A stretch of 64,000 nt of DNA from CAYSBE01 sp046309355 (GTDB lineage Bacteria > Bacteroidota > Bacteroidia > UKL13-3), in NCBI GenBank assembly GCA_046309355.1, contig JBKCPL010000042.1:1-64000 (forward strand), written 5' to 3'. The notes beneath the pieces are model-generated. The model had not been told where the DNA came from. It did not search any database and was given only the letters and a program-made list of their open reading frames with translations. Shown here one piece after another: positions 1 to 9,264 of this stretch. Positions within the stretch are counted from its first letter, which is position 1. The number at the start of each line of letters is the position of its first letter. The translations under genes and the position numbers were made by a program.

Positions 1-3000
1 CGGTTGTAGTGTAGGTAGCACCGAGTGTATTCGCTGTATAGTTACCGCTCACATTTATATCTCCGCCATTGCTTAATACACGGCTGCCTCCTGCAATATT
101 TAACGCAACATACGTACCATACGCCACATTTTGTGAGCCTGCTGAGTTATAGGTTACTGTAGCAGAAGTCCAGGTTTTACCGTCCGGTAAATTTCCGGCT
201 GTAGTAATTGCACCTGTACCTGAAGGTGTGAATGCACCAGACAGGTCAAACGCTCCCATAGCTAAAGGACCTGTTACTACCAATGCCGTGTTGACTACAA
301 TATTTCCCTGTGCAGTTTTAGTGCCGGTAGCGCCTATTGTAAGATTTTCGTATGTGCCGGAAATTAACTCTTGACCAACCGTTGCATTGTATTGTACCGT
401 TTGCGTCCAAGTACGCCCGGAAGGTATTGCTGAAGATGTGGCTGTAGTAGAAATTATTCCGGTACCTGTAATGCTAGTTAGCGAGCCAATTAATTGATTA
501 GTATTCATTACCAACGTACGTGAAGCCAAAACCTCCAGTTCGCCATTTACTGCCAAAGATCCCGTTGCAGCTGTTATGGTTTTATTGCCTGTACCCAAAC
601 ACCTGAAATCAGTGAATGCACCGGTTGCACCCAGTACTATAGTTTGCGCAGCACCAGTAAGGCGTAACTCAGAAGTACCACCGACAATATTTCCGGTTGA
701 TGCAGTAAAACCTCCTGAAACAGTAATCGTACCGGTCAGATTTCTGTCACCGCCTCCTGAAATATTGAGACCAATGTACGTACCATTGGATACAGTTTGT
801 GCACCTGCAGCATTGTAACTTACCAATGCAGATGCCCATGTTTTACCTGATGGTAAATTGCCTGCTGTAGTTAAATTCCCGGTTCCTGTTTGTGTAAATG
901 TACCCGACAAATCATTGGACTGCATATTCAATGAACCGGTTAGCGTAAGCGTAGTACTGATGTCCAGATTACCTGTTGCTGTCTTTGCACCTGCGGCCAT
1001 GGTTAATATGGTATAATTTCCTCCCATTACATCTTGGGTTGTTCCGGTGTAGTTCACCGTACATGTCCATGTAATGCCTGAAGGCAAAGCGTTGGTAGCT
1101 GCCGTTGTATTGATAATACCGCTTCCGGAAGTAGTAAACGAACCTGACATGGTATTGGATGACATATTCAGGGTGCCTGTCATGGTAAGTGCTGATGATA
1201 TGCCCAATGACCCGGTAGCCGTTTTTGTTCCGGTAGCAATTATAAGCGTGCTGTAATTACCCGCTATTACATTCTGAGTTGTACCAGCATAGTTTACCCC
1301 AAATGACCAGGTAATACCGGATGATATCGCATTGCTGGCAAGAGAAACGGTTAGTGTTCCGGTTCCTACAGTAGTGAATGTGCCAGCAAGAATATTTGTA
1401 TTCATGGTAAGGGTTCGACCTGATAGGATTTCCAACTCATTATCTACGGTAAGCGTGCCCGTTGCTGCGGTAATTGTTTTGTTGCCAGTACCCACAGCTC
1501 TGAAATTAAAAAACGACCCCGCAGCGCCTAAATTAATTGTTTGTGCTGCACCCGTAAGTTGAACATTTGAGGCATTAGGCACGAGAGTTACACCAGATGA
1601 TGCTGTAAGAGTACCAGATATATTTATATCACCCAAGTCTGATAATGCTCTATTGTCAGAACCTGATAGGTTGAGATTAGTATACGTATTATGTACTACA
1701 GTTTGTGGTGCGGATGCATTATACAGAACGGTTCCACCAATTGTTAGTCCTGACGGAATTGGTGTTGGAGATGTGCTTTGAGTGATTAATGTTCCAGTAC
1801 TGGTCACAGCAGTAGCACCAATCAATTGAAAGGTAGACATACTCAGAGTACAGGTTGTAATAGTTAGCGTAGCTAAAACGGTTAAATCATTCGAGACAGA
1901 CTTTGTAGTAGCTGAACCCGACAAAGTTAAATTAGTGTATTGGATGGCATCAACAATATCCTGATTGGAGGTGGCTGAATACACAACTGTTCCGGTCCAC
2001 GATTTACCTGTCGGTATGGGATCTCCCACTCCTGTTCGAAGTGTTGTAAGTGTGGATGTACCGCTGATTGTGCCTGAAACACCGAATAGCTGAAAGGTAG
2101 ATAAACTAAGCGCTCCGTTATATGTCAAATCATTGAGTACGGTAATATCAGCCTGTAGAGTGGTTGTTCCTCCACCTGAAGTAGTTAAGCTTTGATATGT
2201 TCCTGCCGGTATTTGGTCATTCCCTGTTGAAGCAAACGTAACATTATATGGCCAGATTACAGATGCCGGAATTGGTGTAGACGTAGTATTTGCGGTTGAT
2301 AACGTTCCAGTTCCCGATAGTGTATTTATGGCTGACAGCCTGTTAGTGCCCAAAACCAAAGATGCTCCACTCGCAATATTGAGTGTACCATTGACAGATA
2401 TGTTAGCGGCTGTGTTTGAAAATGTTTTGGTCGTTCCGGCACTCACATCCAGATTATCGAAAACTAAGTTTGTTTGTCCGGTGATGGTTATTGTTTGTGC
2501 ACCTGTACCGTTAAACTGCACGGTAGATCCTGTTGTAGTAATTGTCCCACTCCCGCTAGTAAAAGTACCTGAAATAGCAATCGTTCCTGCCTGCAGTGTT
2601 CGGTTTCCACCCGTTATATTCAAACCGGTGTACGTACCTGCAGATATCGTTTGCAGGCTTCCTGAATTGTAGGTAACAGTAGCTGATGTCCATGTTTTAC
2701 CCGAAGGAAGTGTTGAAGCTGTAGTAAGGTTTCCAGTACCTGATGATAAAAATGTACCAGATAAAGAGTTGCTGCCCATAGTCAGGGAGCCTGTTAATGT
2801 TAGCGTTCCCGATACATCCACATTTCCAGTTGCTGTTTTTGCACCGGTTCCTATAGTTAAGTTAGTATAATTCCCGCCAAGCACAGTTTGTGCAGCCGTT
2901 GCAATATACTGTATAGTCTGAGTCCATGTTTTAGCGGCAGGGAATGCTGAAGTAGTATTTGTACTTGAAATAGTACCTACTCCGGCATTTGTAAACGAGC

Positions 3001-3562
3001 CTGATAATGCATTTGTAAGCATTGCCAGAATATTGTTTGTATTAACTGTCAATACACCATTAACCGTTATCGCTCCGCTGGCCGTTTTAGTCCGGGCTAT
3101 AGTGCCATTCGTTAGGGTAAGATTATCGTACGTTCCGGCCCTCACACTTTGATTAAGGTTACCGCTGTAGGAAACGGTAGAACCGGTAGCGCATGTTCCC
3201 AACGTAAATGTAGAGTTAGATTGAACTTCGAGCGTGCCTGAAGCCGACACGTTGAATGTGCCTGTAATAGCAAATGTTCCGGTTGAAAATGTAACAGGAT
3301 TGATGCCATCTCCTACTACTACGTTTGATCCGGTGCCTGAAATTGTCCAGATAGCGGTTATGTTGGCTGTAGCCCTGTTTTGTATATTAAAGGTCTGACC
3401 TGCAGCTGTAAAACTGGTGGGTGCTGTACCTGTTCCATCTGTATTGGTGCCCCATGTTGCTAGTGTATTCAGCGCACCGGTTGATTTTGAATAAAAAACC
3501 TGTGCGCTACTATTAATTGACAGACATAACCAGATTGATGTTGCTATGATAAGTGATTTCAT
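1..3562 (-). CDS. Giant secreted beta-strand repeat protein, partial (3' end beyond window)
   Basis: An open frame runs from an ATG at 3562 leftward to the window edge without a stop (about 1187 codons; the C-terminus is outside). The first 20 or so residues form a signal peptide ending near SSAQ, followed by a YSK-TGALNTLATWGTN-type segment common at the front of Bacteroidota secreted repeat proteins. The rest is very rich in Thr, Ser, Gly and Ala with almost no Cys. A recurring motif close to GKTWT-x-x-VTYN occurs about every 77-87 residues, with a longer unit of about 143-146 residues as every third interval. This suggests a beta-solenoid or adhesin-like surface protein. A T9SS sorting tail would be expected but lies off the window. 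The exact function is unknown. A -7 box lies 37 bp upstream of the start. Confidence 0.8.
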   Translation of the reverse strand, partial: MKSLIIATSIWLCLSINSSAQVFYSKSTGALNTLATWGTNTDGTGTAPTSFTAAGQTFNIQNRATANITAIWTISGTGSNVVVGDGINPVTFSTGTFAITGTFNVSASGTLEVQSNSTFTLGTCATGSTVSYSGNLNQSVRAGTYDNLTLTNGTIARTKTASGAITVNGVLTVNTNNILAMLTNALSGSFTNAGVGTISSTNTTSAFPAAKTWTQTIQYIATAAQTVLGGNYTNLTIGTGAKTATGNVDVSGTLTLTGSLTMGSNSLSGTFLSSGTGNLTTASTLPSGKTWTSATVTYNSGSLQTISAGTYTGLNITGGNRTLQAGTIAISGTFTSGSGTITTTGSTVQFNGTGAQTITITGQTNLVFDNLDVSAGTTKTFSNTAANISVNGTLNIASGASLVLGTNRLSAINTLSGTGTLSTANTTSTPIPASVIWPYNVTFASTGNDQIPAGTYQSLTTSGGGTTTLQADITVLNDLTYNGALSLSTFQLFGVSGTISGTSTLTTLRTGVGDPIPTGKSWTGTVVYSATSNQDIVDAIQYTNLTLSGSATTKSVSNDLTVLATLTITTCTLSMSTFQLIGATAVTSTGTLITQSTSPTPIPSGLTIGGTVLYNASAPQTVVHNTYTNLNLSGSDNRALSDLGDINISGTLTASSGVTLVPNASNVQLTGAAQTINLGAAGSFFNFRAVGTGNKTITAATGTLTVDNELEILSGRTLTMNTNILAGTFTTVGTGTLTVSLASNAISSGITWSFGVNYAGTTQNVIAGNYSTLIIATGTKTATGSLGISSALTMTGTLNMSSNTMSGSFTTSGSGIINTTAATNALPSGITWTCTVNYTGTTQDVMGGNYTILTMAAGAKTATGNLDISTTLTLTGSLNMQSNDLSGTFTQTGTGNLTTAGNLPSGKTWASALVSYNAAGAQTVSNGTYIGLNISGGGDRNLTGTITVSGGFTASTGNIVGGTSELRLTGAAQTIVLGATGAFTDFRCLGTGNKTITAATGSLAVNGELEVLASRTLVMNTNQLIGSLTSITGTGIISTTATSSAIPSGRTWTQTVQYNATVGQELISGTYENLTIGATGTKTAQGNIVVNTALVVTGPLAMGAFDLSGAFTPSGTGAITTAGNLPDGKTWTSATVTYNSAGSQNVAYGTYVALNIAGGSRVLSNGGDINVSGNYTANTLGATYTTT
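171..2934 (-). repeat. Higher-order tandem repeat inside the giant secreted protein gene
   Basis: Degenerate copies of the GKTWT-coding segment lie at about 171, 408, 837, 1068, 1308, 1738, 1998, 2253, 2691 and 2925. The successive spacings are 237, 429, 231, 240, 430, 260, 255, 438 and 234 bp. They group as three super-units of 897, 930 and 927 bp, each made of a short, a long and a short unit. Spacings were measured by eye and the copies are diverged, not identical. Confidence 0.7.
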
Positions 3563-3599
3563 AATATAAAAAGTTGTGAGTTAATATTATACCTCAAAG

Positions 3600-3607
3600 C
3601 AAAGATA
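3600..3607 (-). promoter_or_regulatory. -7 box TATCTTTG of the repeat-protein gene
   Basis: On the minus strand this reads TATCTTTG, a full match to the Bacteroidota -7 consensus TAnnTTTG, 37 bp before the ATG at 3562. No convincing -33 TTG was found at the usual 19-21 bp spacing. Confidence 0.55.
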
Positions 3608-3689
3608 AACAACTGATATGATTTTCATACTGAAAAGGAAATAAAACGACTATATACCCTTTATAGGCTATGGTAAGAAACCTTGATCC

Positions 3690-5024
3690 TTACGAAAAGT
3701 GATATTGAACAAGTTTGTTACGCCAATCGCCTAAGTTCGTTTTTATTCTGGCTTTCAACACATTAAGTATTGAATATAATCCAAAGTATGTGCGATTGAT
3801 ATACAATGCGTGTTGCGAACCCCTCCCTTCTTTGGATTGCTTTAGCTCTTCCATTCGGCTAACTTCCTCACCCAAAGCATATATAGAATCTATATAATCA
3901 TTATCTCCAAAATCAAAACAATCGTAATCGAACGGCTTACGCAACAGATTCGTCATACGAATAAATGCATCCGTTATTTTTGCTTGAACATGAGCAGGAT
4001 CATCCGCACTTATCACCTGCTGCTGAAGCATTATTCTCCGTATTGAACGCTCGTCCTGCATAATTTCAGGAACCAATAGGGCAAAATAGTTTAGGTAGAA
4101 ATCTTCAGGTATTTCCTTTACACAACCAAAGTCAATCACACCAAGAGTTCCGTCACTTCGCATCAGAAAATTACCGGGATGAGGGTCGGCATGCACAGCT
4201 TTATGAGTATGTACCTGATAATCATAAAAATCCCACATTGCCTGACCAATTCTATCACGTACATCCTGTGAAGGATTGGTTTTCAGAAATTCATCTAAAT
4301 GCATACCCTCCATCCAATCCATAGTCAGAACGCGTTTGGTCGAAAACTCTTTATGGTAGTTGGTAAATATCAAATTGGGTATGTGGGTGCATAACCGTGA
4401 TATCATGACTGAACGTTCGTACTCCAATTCGTAATCTGTTTCCTCCAACAACTTGCTTTCAACTTCCCGAATGTATTTATCCAATTCCTTCTCATTCATG
4501 TTCAGCAACCTGAACGCTATTGGTTTTACGATTCGCAAATCGCTTTTTATGCTGTCGGCTACACCCGGGTACTGAATTTTTACAGCCAGATTTTGGCCTT
4601 TAAGCGTTGCACGGTGAACTTGACCAATACTGGCTGCATTGCTGGCTTTCATGTCAAATGTATCAAACATCTGCTGAGGTGTTTGGCCAAACATTTTTAT
4701 AAAAGTTTGAACGATTAGCGGACCCGATAAAGGAGGTGCGCTGTACTGTGCCAGTTGAAATTTATTGGTATACTGCCGCGGTAAGATATTTTTCTCCATA
4801 CTAAGCATCTGAGCGACCTTAAGGGCACTTCCTTTAAGCTCACTTAGGGCGTTGTACACATCAGTCGCATTGTCTTCGTGCAGTTCGTCCTTACTTAATG
4901 TCGGGTCAACAATTTTCTTGGAGTAGTGCTTGATGTAATTACCTCCAATTTGAGCTCCGGTTTTTACAAAACGCATGGCGCGCTGAACCTTGGTACTCGG
5001 TATTTCGGTTTGTTCCAAACTCAT
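3690..5024 (-). CDS. ABC1/AarF (UbiB-like) atypical kinase family protein
   Basis: This 444-residue protein has the features of the ABC1/ADCK/UbiB atypical kinase family: the KxGQ-like segment (LKGSALKVAQM) near residue 65, the Ala-rich nucleotide loop (ASNAASIGQVHRA) near 130, VKIQYPGV carrying the catalytic Lys, and a VHADPHPGNFL-x14-VIDFG catalytic/metal block at about 278-305. Family members support ubiquinone or isoprenoid-lipid metabolism or transport; the target here is unknown. It lies 8 bp after the TetR-like gene and is probably co-transcribed and controlled with it. The ATG at 5024 was chosen because the protein then begins normally for the family (MSLEQTEIPSTKVQRAMRF). No ubiquinone genes are nearby. 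Confidence 0.85.
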   Translation of the reverse strand: MSLEQTEIPSTKVQRAMRFVKTGAQIGGNYIKHYSKKIVDPTLSKDELHEDNATDVYNALSELKGSALKVAQMLSMEKNILPRQYTNKFQLAQYSAPPLSGPLIVQTFIKMFGQTPQQMFDTFDMKASNAASIGQVHRATLKGQNLAVKIQYPGVADSIKSDLRIVKPIAFRLLNMNEKELDKYIREVESKLLEETDYELEYERSVMISRLCTHIPNLIFTNYHKEFSTKRVLTMDWMEGMHLDEFLKTNPSQDVRDRIGQAMWDFYDYQVHTHKAVHADPHPGNFLMRSDGTLGVIDFGCVKEIPEDFYLNYFALLVPEIMQDERSIRRIMLQQQVISADDPAHVQAKITDAFIRMTNLLRKPFDYDCFDFGDNDYIDSIYALGEEVSRMEELKQSKEGRGSQHALYINRTYFGLYSILNVLKARIKTNLGDWRNKLVQYHFS

Positions 5025-5032
5025 ATATGTAT

Positions 5033-5665
5033 TCAGCGATTTTGAAATAAAAACTTACCGAACTCAATCATGCTATCAAGCGGTGAGCGACCCATAAGGT
5101 CGAATGCAAGGTTAACAGAACGTTCAATGGCTTCGTCCGTTTTTTCAAATGCGTTGCTGCTGTCTTTCAGCCAAAATCCCATAACAAAAAGCAGGTTGGC
5201 CCATAATGCTTCATCGTATTTGTCTGAAATGTATTTACGTTCGGTAATCTCGTTTTTATCAATGGCTTCATTTACCATATGGCGGGCGTATTCTAAATAC
5301 GACTCGCGCATAGACTTTAAAAAAACGGGGAATTGAGGCACCTGCAGGTGACGGCTTTTGCGTTCAAACATAAATTTTACGAAGCTGCGCTGCTGTTTTA
5401 ACTTTTCTATCCAGCCAAAGAAAAATGCAAGCATTTTTTCGCGGGTGCTGTAATGCGCGTAAACCTCTGTTTGGGTAACAGCATCACGTGTTTGAATAAA
5501 CCACTGCCTAAAAATATCCATTTCAAGGGCCTCAAGTGAGGCATAGTGGTTGTAAAATTCATTCTCGGCCATATTGGCCAACTTAGCAAATTCATACACG
5601 CTTGATGGTCCCTTTTGGTGGGTTAACGTATACTCAATGTATGTATCTATCAGTTTTGAAGTCAT
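5033..5665 (-). CDS. TetR-family-like transcriptional regulator
   Basis: A 210-residue protein with an N-terminal helix-turn-helix of TetR type (SSVYEFAKLANMAENEFYNHY, ending with the usual SLEALEMDIFRQW) and an alpha-helical C-terminal ligand or dimer domain. The frame stays open upstream to 5806, but that would add 47 atypical residues and run across the divergent promoter. The ATG at 5665 places the HTH at the expected distance from the N-terminus and is preferred. The ABC1 kinase gene follows 8 bp downstream. A 6+5+6 bp palindrome at 5699-5715 lies just upstream and is the obvious operator candidate, which would allow autoregulation and control of the divergent gene. The ligand is unknown. 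Confidence 0.75.
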   Translation of the reverse strand: MTSKLIDTYIEYTLTHQKGPSSVYEFAKLANMAENEFYNHYASLEALEMDIFRQWFIQTRDAVTQTEVYAHYSTREKMLAFFFGWIEKLKQQRSFVKFMFERKSRHLQVPQFPVFLKSMRESYLEYARHMVNEAIDKNEITERKYISDKYDEALWANLLFVMGFWLKDSSNAFEKTDEAIERSVNLAFDLMGRSPLDSMIEFGKFLFQNR

Positions 5666-5698
5666 ACATTTATAACCACTATGCACAGCTTTTGTTTG

Positions 5699-5715
5699 CA
5701 TGTGGGAAACACATG
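5699..5715. promoter_or_regulatory. Candidate operator: perfect palindrome CATGTG-n5-CACATG
   Basis: A perfect 6-bp inverted repeat with a 5-bp spacer (17 bp in all) sits in the 84-bp region between the divergent TetR-like gene (start 5665) and the MORN/VWA gene (start about 5750). It is 12 bp upstream of the -7 box at 5728. Its size and position suit a dimeric TetR-type repressor. Binding is inferred. Confidence 0.5.
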
Positions 5716-5727
5716 ATTGATAAGCAC

Positions 5728-5735
5728 TATTTTTG
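5728..5735 (+). promoter_or_regulatory. -7 box TATTTTTG of the MORN/VWA gene
   Basis: TATTTTTG matches TAnnTTTG exactly. It ends 14 bp before the GTG at 5750, which helps to choose that start over the TTG at 5717. Confidence 0.5.
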
Positions 5736-5749
5736 TGTTCATAAAATCG

Positions 5750-6904
5750 GTGAAACGTAATCAACTTCATATTTTCTTGCTCGTGATTTGCCTGAGTTGT
5801 GCGCAATATGCGGCCTCACAGACATTTGAACTGCACGAAGGCGATACCATAAACTGTACCGATAAAAATGGAGTTAAATACGGATTCTGGCGTTATTACT
5901 GGCCCGATGGCGATTTGAAATATGAAGTTTTTTATGAAAACAATGAAAAAGAAGGTATTGAACTGCGCTACTACGACCAGCAAGATTGTATTGAATTTTC
6001 CAATACTTACAAAAGAGGGACACTTGACGGACCCAGTGTAACCTATTACGTAAACTGTAATGTAAAATGTGAGGAAATGTACCGTGACGGCAAAAAACAA
6101 GGTTACGAAAGGTGTTACGATATGTCAGGTTTTTTACAAACCGAAGCCCAGTTTGATAAAGGTGAACTTGTTGGAACCTACTCCCACTTTGACAAAAAGG
6201 GAACCGTTACCTATGAATCGCCTTCAAAAGAAACCACACTAAAATTCGATAAATTTTTAAGCGGAGAATACAAGTTGAAAGACTCCACCCTGTTCCGCAT
6301 ATTTGAACGCAACAGCCATTGGAAAAATGTAATGCTGGTGGTAGACATGACCGGTAGCATGTTTCCTTACATTGGACAACTACTGGTTTGGTACAAAAAG
6401 GGGTTTGAAAAAGAGTTTATCAAGTATTATGCCCTGTTTAATGACGGAGACAACTTGCCTGACAATCAAAAGGTAGTAGGACGTACCGGAGGCGTACATA
6501 CATTTGTAGCCAAAGACTTCAAGAAATTTAAGAATGACCTGGAAGCTGTACGTAAAAAAGGAGAAGGTGGCGATGACCCGGAGAATGATTTGGAGGCAGT
6601 AATGGCAGCTATTATGGCCTACCGCGACTTTGGAGATCTGGTGCTGGTAGCAGATGACAGTGACATTCGAGATATGAAGTTACTTAAACGAATACGTAAG
6701 CCTGTGCATGTAATTATGTGCGGAACTAAACGCGGAATAAACGTGCAGTACCTGAAACTAGCTTATCAAACAAAGGGCACATTTCACACACTCAACAACG
6801 ATTTAGACATGAGAAGCCTGAAAGACGGGGATAAGTTTAGCCTAGATGACGACCTCTTCGAATTTAGAGGTGGACAGTTTATTTGGCTTGATGTAAAAAA
6901 CTGA
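5750..6904 (+). CDS. Secreted MORN-repeat plus von Willebrand factor A domain protein
   Basis: The chosen start is GTG 5750 (384 aa); GTG 5735 and TTG 5717 are alternatives in the same frame, and there is no ATG. The N-terminus is a signal peptide (KRNQLHIFLLVICLSCAQ, cleavage near AASQ). Residues of about 40-145 hold MORN/YwqK-like repeats (GVKYGFWRYYWPDG, YENNEKEGIELRYY, RDGKKQGYERCYD, DKGELVGTYSHFD). Residues of about 195-365 form a vWA-like domain with a MIDAS motif DMTGS (Asp near 199) and a second acidic patch EGGDDPEND. MORN stretches often act as membrane or protein contact surfaces and vWA domains as metal-dependent adhesion folds. The role here is unknown. It is divergent from the TetR/ABC1 pair and probably under the same operator. 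Confidence 0.75.
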   Translation: MKRNQLHIFLLVICLSCAQYAASQTFELHEGDTINCTDKNGVKYGFWRYYWPDGDLKYEVFYENNEKEGIELRYYDQQDCIEFSNTYKRGTLDGPSVTYYVNCNVKCEEMYRDGKKQGYERCYDMSGFLQTEAQFDKGELVGTYSHFDKKGTVTYESPSKETTLKFDKFLSGEYKLKDSTLFRIFERNSHWKNVMLVVDMTGSMFPYIGQLLVWYKKGFEKEFIKYYALFNDGDNLPDNQKVVGRTGGVHTFVAKDFKKFKNDLEAVRKKGEGGDDPENDLEAVMAAIMAYRDFGDLVLVADDSDIRDMKLLKRIRKPVHVIMCGTKRGINVQYLKLAYQTKGTFHTLNNDLDMRSLKDGDKFSLDDDLFEFRGGQFIWLDVKN

Positions 6905-7029
6905 AGAAGGACTCAAAAACTAAACGGCAAACACAGTTATCCAATTTTTTCTAACACATACAGTTAGGTATGGTATATTTTATATTTTCGCTCCCATAAT
7001 ATTTAATTAACATACCAATAACCCCCATC

Positions 7030-9216
7030 ATGTCAACTTTACGTTTTAAAGCACTGGAAACAGCACTGAACAGGCCTGTTATGCGCGTTACACCACCATC
7101 AGTACGGGTATCTGATTATTATGCTTCGTACGTATTTAATGATGCGCAGATGAAAAATTTTCTGAGCAAAGATGCGTATCAGGCTGTGCAAAAAGCGATC
7201 AGCAATGGTGAGAAAATTGATAGAGCAGTAGCTGAGCAAATAGCGAGTGGCATGAAAAGCTGGGCCATTTCGCATGGTGTTACCCATTACACTCACTGGT
7301 TTCAGCCTTTAACAGGGTCAACGGCCGAAAAACACGACTCATTTTTTGAACCTACGGATGATGGGCGATCCCTGGAAAAATTTTCGGGAAATGCACTGGT
7401 TCAGCAAGAGCCCGATGCTTCCAGCTTCCCAAGCGGAGGATTGCGCAATACCTTTGAAGCACGTGGTTACACTGCATGGGACCCTTCTTCCCCTGCTTTT
7501 ATAATGGAAGGGGCCAACGGCAAAACGCTGTGTGTACCCACCATTTTTGTGTCGTATACAGGCGAGGCACTTGACTACAAGGCACCACTATTAAAAGCCC
7601 TACATGCAGTAGAAAACGCTGTAGTAGACATCTGCTCCGCTTATTTTGACAAGCACGTAAACAAAGCCTTTGCATCGCTGGGAATTGAGCAGGAATATTT
7701 CCTAATTGACGAAGCGATGTACTATGCGCGTCCTGATTTAATGCTTACCGGTCGTACATTGTTGGGGCATGCTCCCGAAAAGGGACAGCAGTTAGAAGAT
7801 CACTACTTCGGCTCAATCCCTACGCGGGTTCATGACTTTATGGTTGATTTTGAAACCGAATGCTATAAGTTGGGCATTCCGTTAAAAACGCGTCACAACG
7901 AAGTAGCTCCATCACAGTATGAATGTGCTCCAAATTTTGAGGAAGTAAATCTGGCCATTGACCACAATCAATTGCTGATGGATGTGATGGAGAAAATTGC
8001 TCAACGTCACGGTTTCAAAGTATTGCTTCACGAAAAACCTTTTGCCGGAGTAAATGGCAGCGGAAAACACAACAACTGGAGCCTGATAACCAATACCGGA
8101 GTAAATTTATTAGCTCCGGGTAAAACACCTGAAAATAACATTCAGTTCCTAACATTCTTCGTCAATGTGATTAAAGCGGTGCATGACCATGCCGATTTAT
8201 TACGAGCCAGTATAGCCAGTGCTGCTAATGACCACCGCCTGGGTGCAAACGAAGCTCCGCCTGCAATAATGTCGGTGTTTATAGGTTCACAGCTTACACA
8301 TATATTAGAGGAAATGGTTAGCAATAAAGCCAAATCGGTAAAAGCCGCCTCGCAAACTTCTATAAACGTAAAGAAAATTCCCGATATTTTATTGGATAAT
8401 ACCGACCGCAACCGCACCTCTCCATTTGCCTTTACCGGAAATAAATTTGAGTTCAGGGCCGTTGGCTCATCTGCCAATTGTGCCAATGCCATGATTGTAC
8501 TCAATACCATTATGGCTGAGCAACTGCGTGTATTTAAAAAAGACACCGATACCCTCATTAAAAAAGGAATGAAAAAGGAGCAAGCCATTCTTCAGGTTAT
8601 AAAAGGCTACTACAAAGCAACACGCAACATCCTTTTTGAAGGCAACGGGTACAGCGATGAATGGGTTAAAGAAGCCAAACGCAGAGGCTTATCAAACATT
8701 AAAACGACTCCCGAAGCATTAAATGCATACATTACTCCGAAATCAAAAAAGTTATTTCAAAACAACGATGTGTTCAATGATCGTGAATTGGAAGCGCGCT
8801 ATGAAATTATGCAGGAGGCCTATGTGAAGAAAATTGATATTGAAGCAAAGGTTTTAGGTCAATTAGCCATTTCGCATGTTATTCCGGCTGCGCTTACTTA
8901 CCAGCAAACATTATCAGCCAATGTAGCTTCACTCAAGGCCCTTGGATTAAGCAAGGCATCGTATGAGGCACAATTAAAATTTATTGAAGAAATTTCGAAA
9001 TATGTAAAGCATATACGGGAAAGCGTAGAAAAACTCTTGGCGGAAAATGATAAAGCTCACCATATAGCTGATACTCACAAACGTGCGCTTGCTTTTTGCC
9101 ACAAGGTAAAGCCGCTTTTTGATGAAATTCGTAGAAGCAGCGATGCCCTCGAATTCATCATAGAAGACGAACTTTGGAAACTGCCAAAATACCGCGAACT
9201 TTTATTCATAAAATAA
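7030..9216 (+). CDS. glnN: Glutamine synthetase type III
   Basis: 728 residues, the normal size of GSIII (about 700-730 aa, far longer than GSI). It makes glutamine from glutamate, ammonia and ATP in the cytoplasm. The family marks are present: an N-terminal GSIII-specific segment, GIEQEYFLID near 220, TRHNEVAPSQYE near 289, VNGSGKHNNWSL near 339, NDHRLGANEAPPA near 400 and the Arg-rich FEFRAVGSS near 480. The ATG at 7030 gives the standard MSTLRFKALE start. It is followed after 48 bp by the PorE-like gene without a clear terminator. There is no adjacent P-II gene. The 125-bp upstream gap is AT-rich with only a poor -7 match. Confidence 0.95.
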   Translation: MSTLRFKALETALNRPVMRVTPPSVRVSDYYASYVFNDAQMKNFLSKDAYQAVQKAISNGEKIDRAVAEQIASGMKSWAISHGVTHYTHWFQPLTGSTAEKHDSFFEPTDDGRSLEKFSGNALVQQEPDASSFPSGGLRNTFEARGYTAWDPSSPAFIMEGANGKTLCVPTIFVSYTGEALDYKAPLLKALHAVENAVVDICSAYFDKHVNKAFASLGIEQEYFLIDEAMYYARPDLMLTGRTLLGHAPEKGQQLEDHYFGSIPTRVHDFMVDFETECYKLGIPLKTRHNEVAPSQYECAPNFEEVNLAIDHNQLLMDVMEKIAQRHGFKVLLHEKPFAGVNGSGKHNNWSLITNTGVNLLAPGKTPENNIQFLTFFVNVIKAVHDHADLLRASIASAANDHRLGANEAPPAIMSVFIGSQLTHILEEMVSNKAKSVKAASQTSINVKKIPDILLDNTDRNRTSPFAFTGNKFEFRAVGSSANCANAMIVLNTIMAEQLRVFKKDTDTLIKKGMKKEQAILQVIKGYYKATRNILFEGNGYSDEWVKEAKRRGLSNIKTTPEALNAYITPKSKKLFQNNDVFNDRELEARYEIMQEAYVKKIDIEAKVLGQLAISHVIPAALTYQQTLSANVASLKALGLSKASYEAQLKFIEEISKYVKHIRESVEKLLAENDKAHHIADTHKRALAFCHKVKPLFDEIRRSSDALEFIIEDELWKLPKYRELLFIK

Positions 9217-9264
9217 AATACATATTATTGTTTTTTATCATCCCTTATTAAAAGGTGTTAAACA

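Noticed and set aside
576..2672. Plus-strand open frames of 60-114 codons across the left 3 kb
   Set aside because: They are antisense shadows of the Thr/Ser/Gly-rich minus-strand repeat gene, recur with its repeats, and have no gene-like composition.
5666..5806. 47-residue N-terminal extension of the TetR-like protein
   Set aside because: It covers the divergent promoter and palindrome, has no TetR character, and begins inside the MORN/VWA gene.
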